Assembly: GCA_963681505.1 (NCBI GenBank)
Contig: OY811983.1
Coordinates: 1,220,001-1,284,000, forward strand
DNA: 64,000 nt
Direction of reading: 5' to 3'
Source of the DNA: Eunapius fragilis
Taxonomy: Eukaryota > Porifera > Demospongiae > Spongillida > Spongillidae
Position numbers and translations under genes: made by a program. Below are positions 48,101-59,962 of this stretch, in pieces. A model generated the notes under the pieces. It was not told where the DNA came from, searched no databases, and saw only the letters and a list, made by a program, of their open reading frames with translations. Position 1 is the stretch's first letter; each line of letters starts with the position of its first letter.

Positions 48101-51100
48101 CTGGGTAGAGCAGTAGGACATGCAGCTCTGAAGCAGTCCTCATCAAGCTGGAAAACAGTACCCTCCATTTGCTTAATTACAGATGTCATGCTGTTACGGG
48201 GTGACTGCACACCAGCAGAATGCCTGTCACCTTTCCCAAATGACTCTGTTGGCCTACTTGGTGGTTCCATCGTGCTTCTTGCTGACTCCACAGTAGAAGC
48301 AGCTGACAATGTATACCAGACCTGTGGTATGGTGTGCATTATTCTGGATATCAGCCGGCTCCAAAACCCAGGGGGAGTGATTGAAGAGGCGAAGAAAACA
48401 TGGCGGATGTACAAGGGTTCACCATTCATCTCTGTAACATCAATACCATCAGGCCTCACATCTGACAGCATGGAGGGAACAAGTATCCTGTGTTTGTCCA
48501 GGGCGAGGGCAATCTCAAAGCGATCAAGAAGGGTTAAGTACTGTTCAAAGAATTTCCATGGAAATCTTTCATCACGAAACAGAAATGGAATGCTATTTGT
48601 AGGCAGTATACCATCAACAATGAAAGGATTTCGCTCCTTCACTGTGACAATCTTGGCCATCATTTCACACAGCCATCGTGGGTCAATGAAGTACAGCTCG
48701 TCCAGATTGTGACTGCGGTCATCGTAGTGAAGGAGTGTGCCCACGTTGTTGAGGAAGAGAGTGGCTGTCTGCAGTTCATCGTCCTCCTGGAGGTCACTTA
48801 GCTCAAGCTGACGGATAAGGCTCTTGTACTCTTCTCTGAGCATGATTGGTTCACGAGTTCCATTCCTCACCTCCTTCTGCAGGTCCTGGATGTGCTTGTC
48901 CAGACTATGGTAGCTAGCCGGAATCTTCTGTCCCATCACTGGTACACTATTCACATGGCTTCCAACCCTGTACTCAGCTGCACACTGGTAGATAGCATCC
49001 TTCAGGATACCTACACCCTCTTGGCGTTCCCTTGCCAACCCCACAGCTAGCACCTGCTTTATCTGCAGTTTGTTGTGAAAAGCACCAGCAAGGTCGCCTA
49101 CCTTCTGCAGTACAGCATCAGCCTTTGCTTCCCTCTCATGTGGCTGTATCTCATCAAGGTGTGTGCCCACTATCAGGACACAGGACATTGGAGCTCTAAG
49201 GGCAATGTTGTTCAACCATGGAGACAGTTCTTGCACACCTGCGTCCCCATCTTTCAGGTTGAAGAGGAGGAGGTAGAGAGAACGCTCTGACAGGAAGCAC
49301 TGGTGAGTAGCGTAGTACTCCTCCTGACCACCAAAGTCCCAGGTGCTGAAGTAGAAGGGACGCTTTGATAGACTTGGCTTGCACTCCCACTCACTGATAT
49401 CCACCCCAACAGTTGATTCATTCCCACAGTCCCTGCCTTGCAGTCGTGCCACTAGAGTAGTCTTCCCACGGTTCTGCTTACCCACCAACATCAGCTTCAT
49501 CCGGTAGTAACTTTTAGCCCCTAACAGCTTCTCTCTGAGGTACCTTATGCAGTCAACAGGGTCCCTGTGAAAACTCTTCGGAGGATCATCCAGGTCTTTC
49601 AAACCTTTCAAGTTTAGTGAATTAAGCTCCTTGAGTTTGCCCATCAGAAGAGGGAGGGACGAAATTCTATTATTGTCACTGAGGTCCAGCGATCGAAGGG
49701 TGATAAAATTACAGACACACTGGGGGACAGTGCTGAAATCATTACCAGCAAGATTGAGGGTACGAATGCTTGGAGCAAGTGGTTCTCCTGGGATGGTGGT
49801 GAGCCAGTTGTGAGACAGGTCCAGGACAGTGAGCTGTGAGGACCACTCAGAGAGCTCTGGAAGGCTGACTAGCTTGTTGTTGGAAAGATTCAGGTCCACT
49901 AGGCTAGGTAGCTCCAACATACATGAGGGGATCGCTGAGAGGTCATTGTACTGCAAGTCCAGTTTCATCACCTGTACAAAAGACATCATGTGAGCTAGTG
50001 ACCAATCACCTAGCACGTCAAGTCATATGAGCCACCTGAAAAGTCATTGGGCCAATACCTGACATGTCATGTATCAAATGGCATAACTCTACACAGTAAT
50101 GAAAGTGGCATAGGTGATGTCATATGAAAAAGCAGCATAACAATAATCTATAAAATTACCAACTACCAAGTTTTTGAATAGTTATCTAGATGAAAAATCT
50201 CATGTTACAATGGCCTGGTATCTATTTGCAAATATTGATTATATTGCCATGTGAGGTGGTGTTCATTTGTAAACATACAGTATCATCACTTACATGTCGA
50301 AGGCATGAACCCATCTCAACTGGAAGAGTTTTCAAGCCATTGCGAGCCAAGCGCAGTTTCTTCACCCACTGAATCTTTCTAAGCCAAGTCACATCTAGTT
50401 CGTTCAGTCGAAGTCCGTGCCAGAAAACAGAACCCTCTGATTGGTTGACGTCTGTCCTTAGCAGCAGCTCCTCCCTCACAGCTCTGAACTGCTTACGTCG
50501 AGCAATCTCAATGGGAATGACCGTAGAGATCTTCCCTGTCCTCACAGCTGTCTGAACCTCTTGAAGCCCCTCCTCAGGTATGTCCCTTCCCTTCTGGTTG
50601 GACACAGGTTCTCCAAACAGTTTCAAAACAGTGCTGCAGTCATTGTTCATGGCAGCCATCACCAGAAGCAGCAAGGCACGTGCGTGGTGCTTCTTCTCCC
50701 TTGTGGCCAGCTCCAGTGCCTCCTCTATGTTAGGAGCTCCCTTGATAACCAGCTTCCCTGTGTTGGAGTGGTTATCTCTCATCACAGCTCCCAGCAGGGC
50801 ACGAGGCAGGCAGTCAGGCTCCAGCTCTGGATTATCACGCAGTAGTTCATTTAACCCGTTTCCATCCTTTTCAACTTCTTTGATGATCTCTGTGGAACAA
50901 CAAAGGGTTATGTAAAAAAAATCCCCATGCCGAAAGACTTGTATGGGTATGCCAATCTAGATGGAATATCTCGTATTTTGTTTGTCTTGATCCTACAGGT
51001 TCCGTATAGGATTGATATGGTATATTGAATCGTTAATATGACTTCTCATAGAAATGATTTTTATGAATGTAAACTACATGTACATTTATTGTATAGCATC

Positions 51101-53486
51101 ACCACTGTTATGTCTATATGGTTCAATCTCTGCCCCATTTGTCATAGACATCACAAGCATACACTAGCACAAAAGATAACTGAAGGATGCAAATAGCCAA
51201 TAGTCTTTCACTCCATCTCGATGGAAATAATGTTTTTAATAACAGATCATTGTGCAGCCCAACCAGTGAGACAATTAGGTGCACCGAAAATACAAAATAC
51301 ACATAGTTAGAAATTACGTCACAGAAGCGGGAAGGAGGGGAGGGGGGGGGGGGGGTAACTGTATTCAAAAGTGTGCCTGTGGGGTCAGATTGGTGGTACT
51401 CAAGAGTCCCGGACAGCCAGAGAGTCTCATGTATTAATGCACCTCATTGGCTAATGACCCCCACACCCCCTTTTTGACCTGCAGGGTGGGCCTGGCCACC
51501 ACACCACTGCGGCTTTAGAGAACTGAAATATGAGTAGTACCCACCCCCATTGTTCTCCATGTTCTGCTTCTTCTCCTCCTCACTTTAATTTAGAATTGAT
51601 GCCATTTGTACCAAATTTTGCCTTCACAGGTCAGCAGTGCACATGGCATTGAACAGATATGCAAAATACTTTATTTTCGCAGTGCCAGCTGATAACTCAT
51701 AGTTGGTTGCTACTATGACTACTAATGCCATACATTTCATCAGAGACTACGTTAGTAGTTCTTAGGTGTAGGAATTCACCCAGGTCTGAACACAACGAGC
51801 TTCAAACAGGCTACGTTATCAACTACTTAAAATCATCTCACTGTCAACACCTATCTGTATTTTATTAAGAAGCATATTGTTATCATCAACAATAAACAAG
51901 TAAAGAAATATATTCTCCAAAGAGAAAGTTGGTGGAATTTAGGAATTGAAGGCAAAGGTGGTGCAAAAATAGGAAAAATTAAACAAACCTATGTTTAACA
52001 AGTCTATAAGAATGGTTAGAATGCTAAATATAATATAGGACTGTTCAATTTTTCTCACTCACCCTTGTTCCCTTGCTTAACATACCACCTTTGCCCTTTA
52101 TTCCCGTATCCCACCAACTTTCTCTTTACATGTAAGTGTAGGTTTTATTTTCTCTATGATCAAGCTGAAAATTTCTGTATGACCGAGCCGGTACTGTATC
52201 TGGAACATCGCGCACCTCAAGTATCAGGAAAAATAATAATCAGCCCCCTCCCCCCGCAGTGGTAGAAGGAACAGCTGACACTAATGCATGGGGGAAGTGA
52301 CATTGTAACAGCTGACAGAGTGAGGGAGTCATTATAACAGCCGGCAGAGTAGGTGTGTCAAAATACGGAAAATGAAATAGACCGGCTATATTAGCACAGT
52401 TAAAGATGAAAACATAGGTCTATTAGAAGGAACAGCTGACACAATGCATGGGGGTTTTATTTTCTCTATGATCAAGCTGAAAATTTCTGTATGATTTCTG
52501 TATAAATTTCTGTATGAATGCTAAATATAATAAAATTTCTGTATGAATGCTAAATATAATATAGGACTGTTCAATTTTTCTCACTCACCCTTGTTCCCTT
52601 GCTTAATATACCACCTTTGCCCTTTATTCCCGTATCCCACCAACTTTCTCTTTACATGTAAGTGTAGGTTTTAGATCAAGCTGAAAATTTCTGTATGACC
52701 GAGCCGGTACTGTATCTGGAACATCGCGCACCTCAAGTATCAGGAAAAATAATAATCAGCCCCCTCCCCCCGCAGTGGTAGAAGGAACAGCTGACACAAT
52801 GCATGGGGGAAGTGACACTGTAACAGCTGGCAGGGTGGGGGAGTCATTATAACAGCCGGCAGAGTAGGTGTTTCAAAATGATCATGAAATAGACCTATAT
52901 TAGCACAGTTAAAGATGGAAACATATAGGTCTATTTCATTTTCCTTTTCAATCAGAAGCCTTGTTCCCTTGCATTTTACACCATGCACCATCGCCTTTGA
53001 TTCCTACCCTAACCCTTGTAAATCATTTCAAACACCCCCTCCTCCCCCTCGTACATACTGTATACAAAGGTACTACAAACCTTTGCTCTTCAGTAAACGA
53101 ACAATACTCCTATTGGAGATAAGCTCGGCCGTTTGCTTTGGAGTCTTTCCGAAATTGTCCGTCATACTTATGTCCGCACAGTGCTTCAGTAGAACTTTAA
53201 CGCATTCAACGTGGCCACAGCTGGCCGCAAGATGTAACGGAGTGTACCCGTTGTTAGTGCGGCAGTTAACGGTACCTCCCAGCTCCAACAAGTAGTCCAA
53301 GACGAGATAGTGTCCATTGGCTGCGGCTTCGTGAAGGGGCGTATAGCCAAATTCACCCTTGTGGTTAGCCAATTTAGCACACAAGAGGTCCCGATCCACT
53401 TGAGCGACATATTCCTGCACTTTTTTTAGCTTTCCCTCCTGGCACAACTTGTGAAGACGCCCGTCGTCATTTATAAGCCCAGCCAT
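45160..53486 (-). CDS. Copy-2 LRRK-like gene: ANK-LRR-ROC-COR-kinase-propeller
   Basis: Exons 53486-53081, 50889-50294 and 49971-45160 (donors GTTTGT and GTAAGT, acceptors CCACAG and TGTACAG) give 1937 aa with no break. Ankyrin repeats lie at about 10-135, LRRs at 300-470 and ROC at about 488-660 (GKQNRGKTT, WDFGGQEEYY, GTHLDE). COR runs to about 1090, kinase about 1109-1380 and a WD40-like propeller about 1390-1720. A final 180-residue tail ends RPVLFAQVEKS. The kinase keeps GVGGFGKVYRG, VAIKK and an Asp in DFS (GAC at 47194-47196), but the catalytic loop is FRYLKAANVLLW: the base aspartate is Tyr (TAC at 47263-47265). A pseudokinase is predicted, with GTPase motifs intact. The plan fits LRRK1-type ROCO proteins, which act in cytoplasmic signalling at membranes. 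It is tail to tail with Ig gene C and head to head with D. Confidence 0.9.
50890..53080. other. Intron 1 of copy-2 LRRK-like gene
   Basis: About 2.2 kb. It holds a foldback element (51896-52137) and a partial direct duplication: sequence at about 52029-52400 recurs at about 52557-52910 (AATATAGGACTGTTCAATTT, CATCGCGCACCTCAAGTATC). The remaining sequence differs from intron 1 of copy 1 and shows no coding frame. Confidence 0.65.
51896..52137. mobile_element. Foldback element, second copy
   Basis: Left arm 51896-51980 (GAGAAAGTTGGTGGAATTTA) is inverted at 52064-52137; a further right arm lies at about 52596-52665, produced by the local direct duplication. Same family as 8537-8812. Confidence 0.65.
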
Positions 53487-53762
53487 ATCCCATGCACAGA
53501 AATTAAACGGAGTATAAACAATCACGTGTTTCGTAGAATGTCACCGCTATAAAAACTTGTCAGACGGGAGAAATTCCAGCTGATCATGAATAAGTTAAAA
53601 ACCACTTCCCGGCAACTTTACTTTTTTTTTATTTGCACTTTGTTTAACGATTTGTTAAGTGCGCTTTAGTGTTTCTGATATGCCACCTTCATAGCATTTG
53701 GATAAGTAACGTATTTAACCGAGGGCAGTGCCTTGAATTTTAGCGTCTTCCATGTTTTGCTT

Positions 53763-53798
53763 CGCGCACGCATGCGCAGTTTGTGTCCGCCATGTTGT
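53763..53798 (-). promoter_or_regulatory. NRF1-like and YY1-like sites upstream of copy-2 LRRK-like gene
   Basis: CGCGCACGCATGCGCAG followed by TCCGCCATGTTG, about 280-310 bp upstream of the ATG, in the same order and spacing as in copy 1. Motif match only. Confidence 0.45.
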
Positions 53799-54169
53799 TG
53801 CCTGTACCAAAAAATATGTGGATGTCATATAATAACGTTATCGATGCGTCAAACAAAAAAATCATTAATGAAGAACGTGTATTCGCGATAAACTAGCTGT
53901 TCTGGAATGCACAGCATGAGTAGCCCAATTAGTTCACTCTAAAATGATGGTTAGTATAAGCTTTGGCACAAAACCTACTGCTCCGTTTCGAAACGAATGC
54001 GTCAAACGAGGGAAGATTTTATGCTCCAAATCTGGTGATTTTAAAGCACTGCAGTTTCCCACAAGACAATTATTAATGCTCATCTAATCACTTTCAAGAT
54101 GATAAGGTACTCTAAGATGCTAGACTACAAGCTAGTATGATTTTTTTTTTTTTTTTCAAAATCCAGAAC

Positions 54170-54895
54170 ACGTACCCTGGGGGACAGCATCGAAGATGTA
54201 TATAGCAATGTGACTGTGAAATGGTCCATACCATGCACCATTTCTATCTGCTATATTGAGGTAAAGTTTTATCGTCTCAATTTTAAAGTTAAAACGTATT
54301 TAAATTCAATATTAAGACTCAATTCGGTACCGCGTTGATTTTTTTTTTTCACTGTAGTCGGTTTCTATGTGATCTGAGACATCCGTAACAACTTTCTTTT
54401 TTCTGCCAGTGTTCCGTTCTCAAACTGCACGATTCTTATACTATACGTTTTTACTCTTTGTACTAGCGTGCGGTATTGAATAAATGAAATAATCGAAGTA
54501 TTTCATGTTTCGCTAGCCCATGTACAGTCCCCTTAGTAGGAAATGGCTATTTCAAGTGAGCACTGGAATCTCGAGGATCGAGTTCTCATGTAAAGCTTAA
54601 AATTATTCATTGTTGTTTTTTGCTACCGCATGTTGACAACTCAACAATCGTGCAGTTTGAGAACGGAACACAGGGGAAAGTCGTTATGGAGGCCTCAAAT
54701 CCCATATATACTAAACCGACTACAGTGAAAAAAAAATTAACGCGGTACCGAATTGATCTAAAATATTGAATTTAAATAATTCAACATTTTATTATCTCAA
54801 TATAGCAGAAAGAAAAACCTATCTACTAGCACATGTACCACGATATTTTGATCATCACATTTTATTGCACTCTACTTTCTCGATGCTGTCCCCCA
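54170..54895. mobile_element. Foldback element, copy 2 (long arms)
   Basis: The arms begin with GGGGGACAGCATCGA at 54179 and end with its complement (TCGATGCTGTCCCCC) near 54893. The inner part matches copy 1 (24260-24780). A CTATCTGCTATATTGAG segment is found in both arms here but only the left arm in copy 1. Confidence 0.7.
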
Positions 54896-57185
54896 CATAG
54901 AATACAAGAGAATACAGAACACAATAGGTTTAACGTTCAACTCTAGACAAACACAGTATACAACTACACTCCATCTAAAACTAGAACTAATTTTATTAAT
55001 GGCAGACCACAAACCCCTAGTGCATGGGGACGAAACCCTTTGGTGGAACGTATTTTACTAAGTATTAATAACACTAAAAGGAAATTATAAAAGTTAAAAC
55101 TTGCAGACCAGTAGCACTGCCGCTGGCGAGACGAAGGTCAACGGTGTTTGACTCAGAAACTAACGTCGCGGAAGTTTGACAGAGGTATGCCCTACCTGCT
55201 TAACTGAAGAATGAAAATACAGATAATATTTATAAATGCGCCGATATTCTGCCTGTCCGTCCGTCTGCCACGTATTCGTTTTATGAGTGTTTGGCTGGGC
55301 CGTTTTCGACACAAATGGGCTCTTTATATTCCCTTCTACGATACACAGACAGTGACGGGCTTACTTTTTGAATTTCTCACTTTTTCGTTGTGTGTATCAG
55401 TTCCTGCTGTTGATATTGTTAAATTGCGCGCATTCTAATATTATGTAATATTTAATACCTGTTGTCCCTATATGAATAAATCACAGGGCGGCTTTGGCCT
55501 GCATTGCACACACGGTCAATAATACCTTGCAGCATGAGGGTGGGAAATTCAGCCCATCTTATAATCCGGCGATCGCTACCAACTTAATCAAGGGCTGACT
55601 CAAAATGTTGTGGAATATCGTAACTGCATCAGTTTTATTATTACAACTGAACAAAATGTATATATGAGCATGTTTAAGGTGATAAAGGTGTACTAACGAA
55701 GATAATTTATGCAACAGGTATCTACGATGCCTTAGACACAGGCATCGTAGATACCTGTGTCAAGCAGATTTGGGTGAGACTGGTACAACAGAAAGCAAGG
55801 CTCGCGGGACCCGGAGCGGAACAACTGATTACAACAGCGTGAACACTGCATGTTGTAATTGCGCGCCTTGTATTTACGGAAATGCATTTGCTCTGTTAAG
55901 TAATGGCTATATAAAATTATAGCGCGTTCTTGCGAGACGATCTACCTGCCGGCTTTGACTTTTTAAAAATCGAACTATGAGTACAGTGACCAGAAACTGT
56001 AATTTTCAATCGTTGTTCCGAGCTCGGAAACCTCTAAATACCGGATACTTTTTGTGGTTTGAGAGGTCCTAATTATGTTAAACAAAATGCCAAACATCCT
56101 CAATCCATATATATATAATTACTGTAAATACGTTAGCATCGCTATACTTCGAGGTGCTAAAGAAGTTATATAACGGATGCTTTTGAGGGAAGTTTGAGAA
56201 CAAACATGTTTTGAACATATAATTGGGACGCCCCATGCAGTACTGAGCGGACAAACCACCTAGCAGTTCCAAAAGTACCTGCATGGTATCAGACTCTAAT
56301 CAGAGAATGAGTGTTACAGACCTCTTTAGTGCAAGCAATATGCATCAGTGGAATATGCATTGCATGGGTGAATGAGAAGTCCAAGACTTACCATTCAAGT
56401 TGTTACCAGCTATAAAGAGTGAGAAAATGCCGACGTATAGAATATTCTGTGAAGAGATTAGTGTATGCTAAAGGATACAGGCAGATTGGGACTGGCTTCC
56501 GGTTTGACGGTATATAGCCACGCAGTATTGAGAAACCATACTGAGGTATAAACCACTGGTGTCACATAGAAGGTATAACTGTAAGCTCATCCACAATATT
56601 GTGCAGGTCAGTCTCACGGCATATACATAGCGACAACCTGCCGGTTATCATGGCTTGATGAAAATACTCACGACCGACTGTTTAGAAAGTGTTTGTGTCT
56701 TAACGGTTGGATGCAAAATTCTTTCAGTAGTAAGCCTCACCAGATGCCCAAAGTGGCTGTGGTTGCTGGTGCAGACACTGAGCTGTGTAATTATCTCATT
56801 TGTGTGCTGAACTTGATATTGCGCATGTATATAGTGTATGTATGTGTAATGTGTGTGTATGTGTGTGCATGTGTGTGTGCATGTGTGTGTGTGTGTTCAG
56901 TATTCAGCTAGCACCTGGAGATGAACTGGTTCATGACCTGTCACATCTTTGTTTAAGAAATCTTTTCTCTTTTAAAAAAAATTAAATTAATTAATCAGGC
57001 CACTGTAACTCCATGATGGACAGACTAACTACCAGTGTTTAAGAAAGAAGTTGTAGACATAGGTGTCTCTTAGAAAAAGAAATAATTTGAAAACTTGAAA
57101 AAAATATGTGCTAGGCTCCTTTTCGCTGCCATGATGATCCCATACATACATCAAATAATGTGTTGAAACTATCCACCTCATTTCA
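54896..57185. other. Intergenic between copy-2 LRRK-like gene and Ig gene D
   Basis: Collinear with copy 1 (to 27600). No gene called. It includes the small inverted duplication at 55716-55763 and a short (TG)n run at 56880-56896. Confidence 0.5.
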
Positions 57186-57196
57186 GAGTTATCTAA

Positions 57197-58703
57197 ATGA
57201 GGCCTCTTCATGTCATCTTGCTTCTGGTGGCAGCAAGACTCTCCGGCAGTGGTAGGGTGCCCAGGCCTATGTCAGCCTAGTGATGATGTCATACTCCTCA
57301 CACAGTACTGCTAGTGGCACCAGCAGTCAACCCTGTGCTTCTGGGAGATTCTGAACAGAGCATTAATATGTTCACTTTCTTAGCCTGCACTGTGTCCTCG
57401 TCTTCTTTCACTGGCACATGGTCTCGTTCTGGAACGGTCCTGGTGTCAGGTGGAAAGTATACACAAGATGTCAGCTTACTAGACGGCGGCACATCTCAGC
57501 TACTACTGGTGGTTCAAATGATGAGTTACAATGATGCTGGTAACTATACCTGTGTGGTACATCCATCACCACCCAATGGGTCAGAGGCCTACTCAGCCAC
57601 CATCCAACTAATCCTCTTAGGTGAGCTGTTATGGGTGTGATATGTGAGGGGGCATTATGTGACAGTGTACCCTCCTTCCCCCTCTTCCCCATCCCCACAG
57701 TGAAGGTGGAGGTGTTGGGGCCCACTAACATCACTGTCAACGCCAACACAACGTCCCAAGTGGAGCTGAGTTGTGAGATGTCCCAGTACATCCGTCCTGA
57801 TGGAGACCTCTGGTGTTTTAGAGGAGGACAGAGGATGGACACAGCCCAGTCCAAGTACAGCATTGTGTATCGGAACGGGACCAAGCCAGCTCAGTATGGG
57901 GGAGCTATGAACACCCCCAGCAGAGTATCTGTGTTGACCATCTCCCAACTGACCTCATCAGACAGTGGTGTGTACACTTGTAGACTGTTTGGAACTGACC
58001 AATCAGGAGATATCACTCTGACAGTGGTTGGTAAGTAATACCATCTAAGTACTCATGGGTGTGTGTGTGGGAGGGAGATGTATGGGCATGTAGGAGGAGT
58101 TTGAGTGGTGTGAAGGTAGCTGCATTCTCTTCCATATCTAGGCCCCACCATCTTAAGTCCATCACCAACCATTGGTAAGTTAAAGAAACACTGCAGTTTA
58201 GTACTTGCCCCCCCTCCCCCCCCCTCCCTCCTCCTCCCCCACCCCATACACCCCCTTGCTGATATGGGTTCATCTACTTTGACTACCACTGCACTGAGAG
58301 GCTTAGTTTGGCCTCCTCACAGTGTCCCAAATGGAGTGGCTACCATATGAGGGGCTCCATGACGTCCTTATTAACTGGATATTTTTTTAACCCCTTAGGT
58401 CTGCCAACTCCTTCAGCTCCTGGTGATGGAAACATTTATTTAATATTGGCTGCTGTTATTCCCATTGTCATTATTACTATTGTTGTCATAGCAACCATCA
58501 GTGGGGTTCTTGTATACTTCTACCTGAAGAGACGTTCAGCCCCAAGAGCTGGGCCTCCAGAGGACGTCTTTGAAAGTCACTACAGTGAAATCCAGGAGAC
58601 AGTCCCTCATGCTACCAGTAATGGCAGAACCCATGTTCCCACAAAAAGAGGCGTGGTGAACACCACCCCTCTCCTTCCTGAAAATGATGATGACTATATA
58701 TAG
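57197..58703 (+). CDS. Ig gene D: two-Ig type I receptor without the minisatellite
   Basis: Exons 57197-57251, 57306-57620, 57701-58030, 58142-58174 and 58399-58703 join in phase 1 and give 345 aa. Signal MRPLHVILLLVAARLSG; Ig1 (LACTV, GTWSRS, DAGNYTC); Ig2 (LSCEM, DSGVYTC). Ig2 reads DLWCF where the other genes have DLWWF, which adds a cysteine. The mini-exon encodes PTILSPSPTI. The last exon has a membrane helix (AAVIPIVIITIVVIATISG), an RR stop-transfer, SHYSEIQ (matching the SxYxxI ITIM form) and a DDDYI end. The intron before the membrane exon is only 224 bp and has no 21-bp array. Similarity to gene B is very high through exon 3 and stops a few bases into the following intron; the 3' half is diverged. 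Complete and probably functional; ligand unknown. Confidence 0.85.
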
Positions 58704-59520
58704 ACATAGATCTTATCATTGTGTGATGTGTTTTGGTCAGCATGAGGGGGTGTCTCCTATGTAGCTCTTTATCCCCAGAGGTTAATGAGGGGTGTGGGGG
58801 TAGGGGAGTGGGTCCTGATGTAAAAAAGTGCAGACAAAAGTTAAATGACATCATAAAGCCCCTCCCCTTCCTGTTGACATCATAAAGCCCCTCCCCTTCC
58901 TGTTGACATATATAGACATGGTGTTCCCCCTATAAGTTAGGCGACATGGTAAGGGAGTGGGGAGGAGGGATGGATCGTGGTACAGGCCTTGCATCACCTA
59001 ACAGGGGGAAGGAGGGATGAGGGATGCATCTATGGACTACATCACCTAACAGGGGGAAGGAGGGATGCATCTATGGACTACATCACCTAACAGGGGGAAG
59101 GAGGGATGGATTTTGTCCCATGCATGAGCAAAGTAATGATTGCCCACCCCCATACTCACGTATCAATATTGACCCCACCCATCACAGCCTTATTGGTTCC
59201 GCCTATAGTACATGGGGTAGCCACACCCACCAGAAGGTCCTAGAAGGGACTCCTCCTTTTATGGACAGGCCACTCCTCATTTTATCACTGTGTAGTTTGG
59301 TCATGTCACTGCCAAGAGAGCAATTGATCGAATAGGAAGCCAACTATGTGAACTGTCCAGTGATAATACAGTACTCTGATGCACAACACTGACCAGATGG
59401 GTCCAGGCTGCATCATCAAGGTGATAACATACAAGGACTACCATTTCATTTACACTATCTGCTGTCCATAATGAACCATGATTTTGGCCCAAAGTGTTTG
59501 TGTACATAGTAATGTATCAT
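58704..59520. repeat. 3' flank of gene D with short tandem repeats
   Basis: CATAAAGCCCCTCCCCTTCC appears twice at about 58853-58905. CACCTAACAGGGGGAAGGAG appears three times at about 58995-59105. No gene recognised. Confidence 0.7.
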
Positions 59521-59526
59521 ACACAG

Positions 59527-59605
<79 letters not shown>
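59527..59605. repeat. (CA)n microsatellite
   Basis: Nearly pure CA run with one interruption at about 59569-59575. Confidence 0.95.
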
Positions 59606-59607
<2 letters not shown>

Positions 59608-59807
59608 TAATGGTTAGACGTCAGATTATTGGCCTGTAGAAGCATCTTGGGTACCTCATATGGATCAGTGCGTGGTATACATAGCCTTGAAATACATGGC
59701 ACAAAATCAAATTGCACGCGGCACAAAATCAAATTGCGTGTGAACTTTTAATTTTTGGTATCTGCGGGGCTGCATTTTTGCAAATGGACTGACGATTAAA
59801 GCTTGCA

Positions 59808-59962
59808 TTAGGAATTACGGATATTAGGCATTTCATTTAATTATAAATATTACATACCTACATTTAGCACAGAATTTCAAGGAGGTAGATTTGCTAAATA
59901 ATGTAGGTCTGTAATATTTATAATTAAATGAATGCCTAATATCCGTAATTCCTTGTTTCCTT
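59808..59962. mobile_element. Hairpin-forming MITE-like element
   Basis: The left arm (AGGAATTACGGATATTAGGC and following) at about 59811-59870 is inverted at 59900-59962 (GCCTAATATCCGTAATTCCT), with a short loop. AT-rich and non-coding. Target duplication not clear. Confidence 0.6.
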
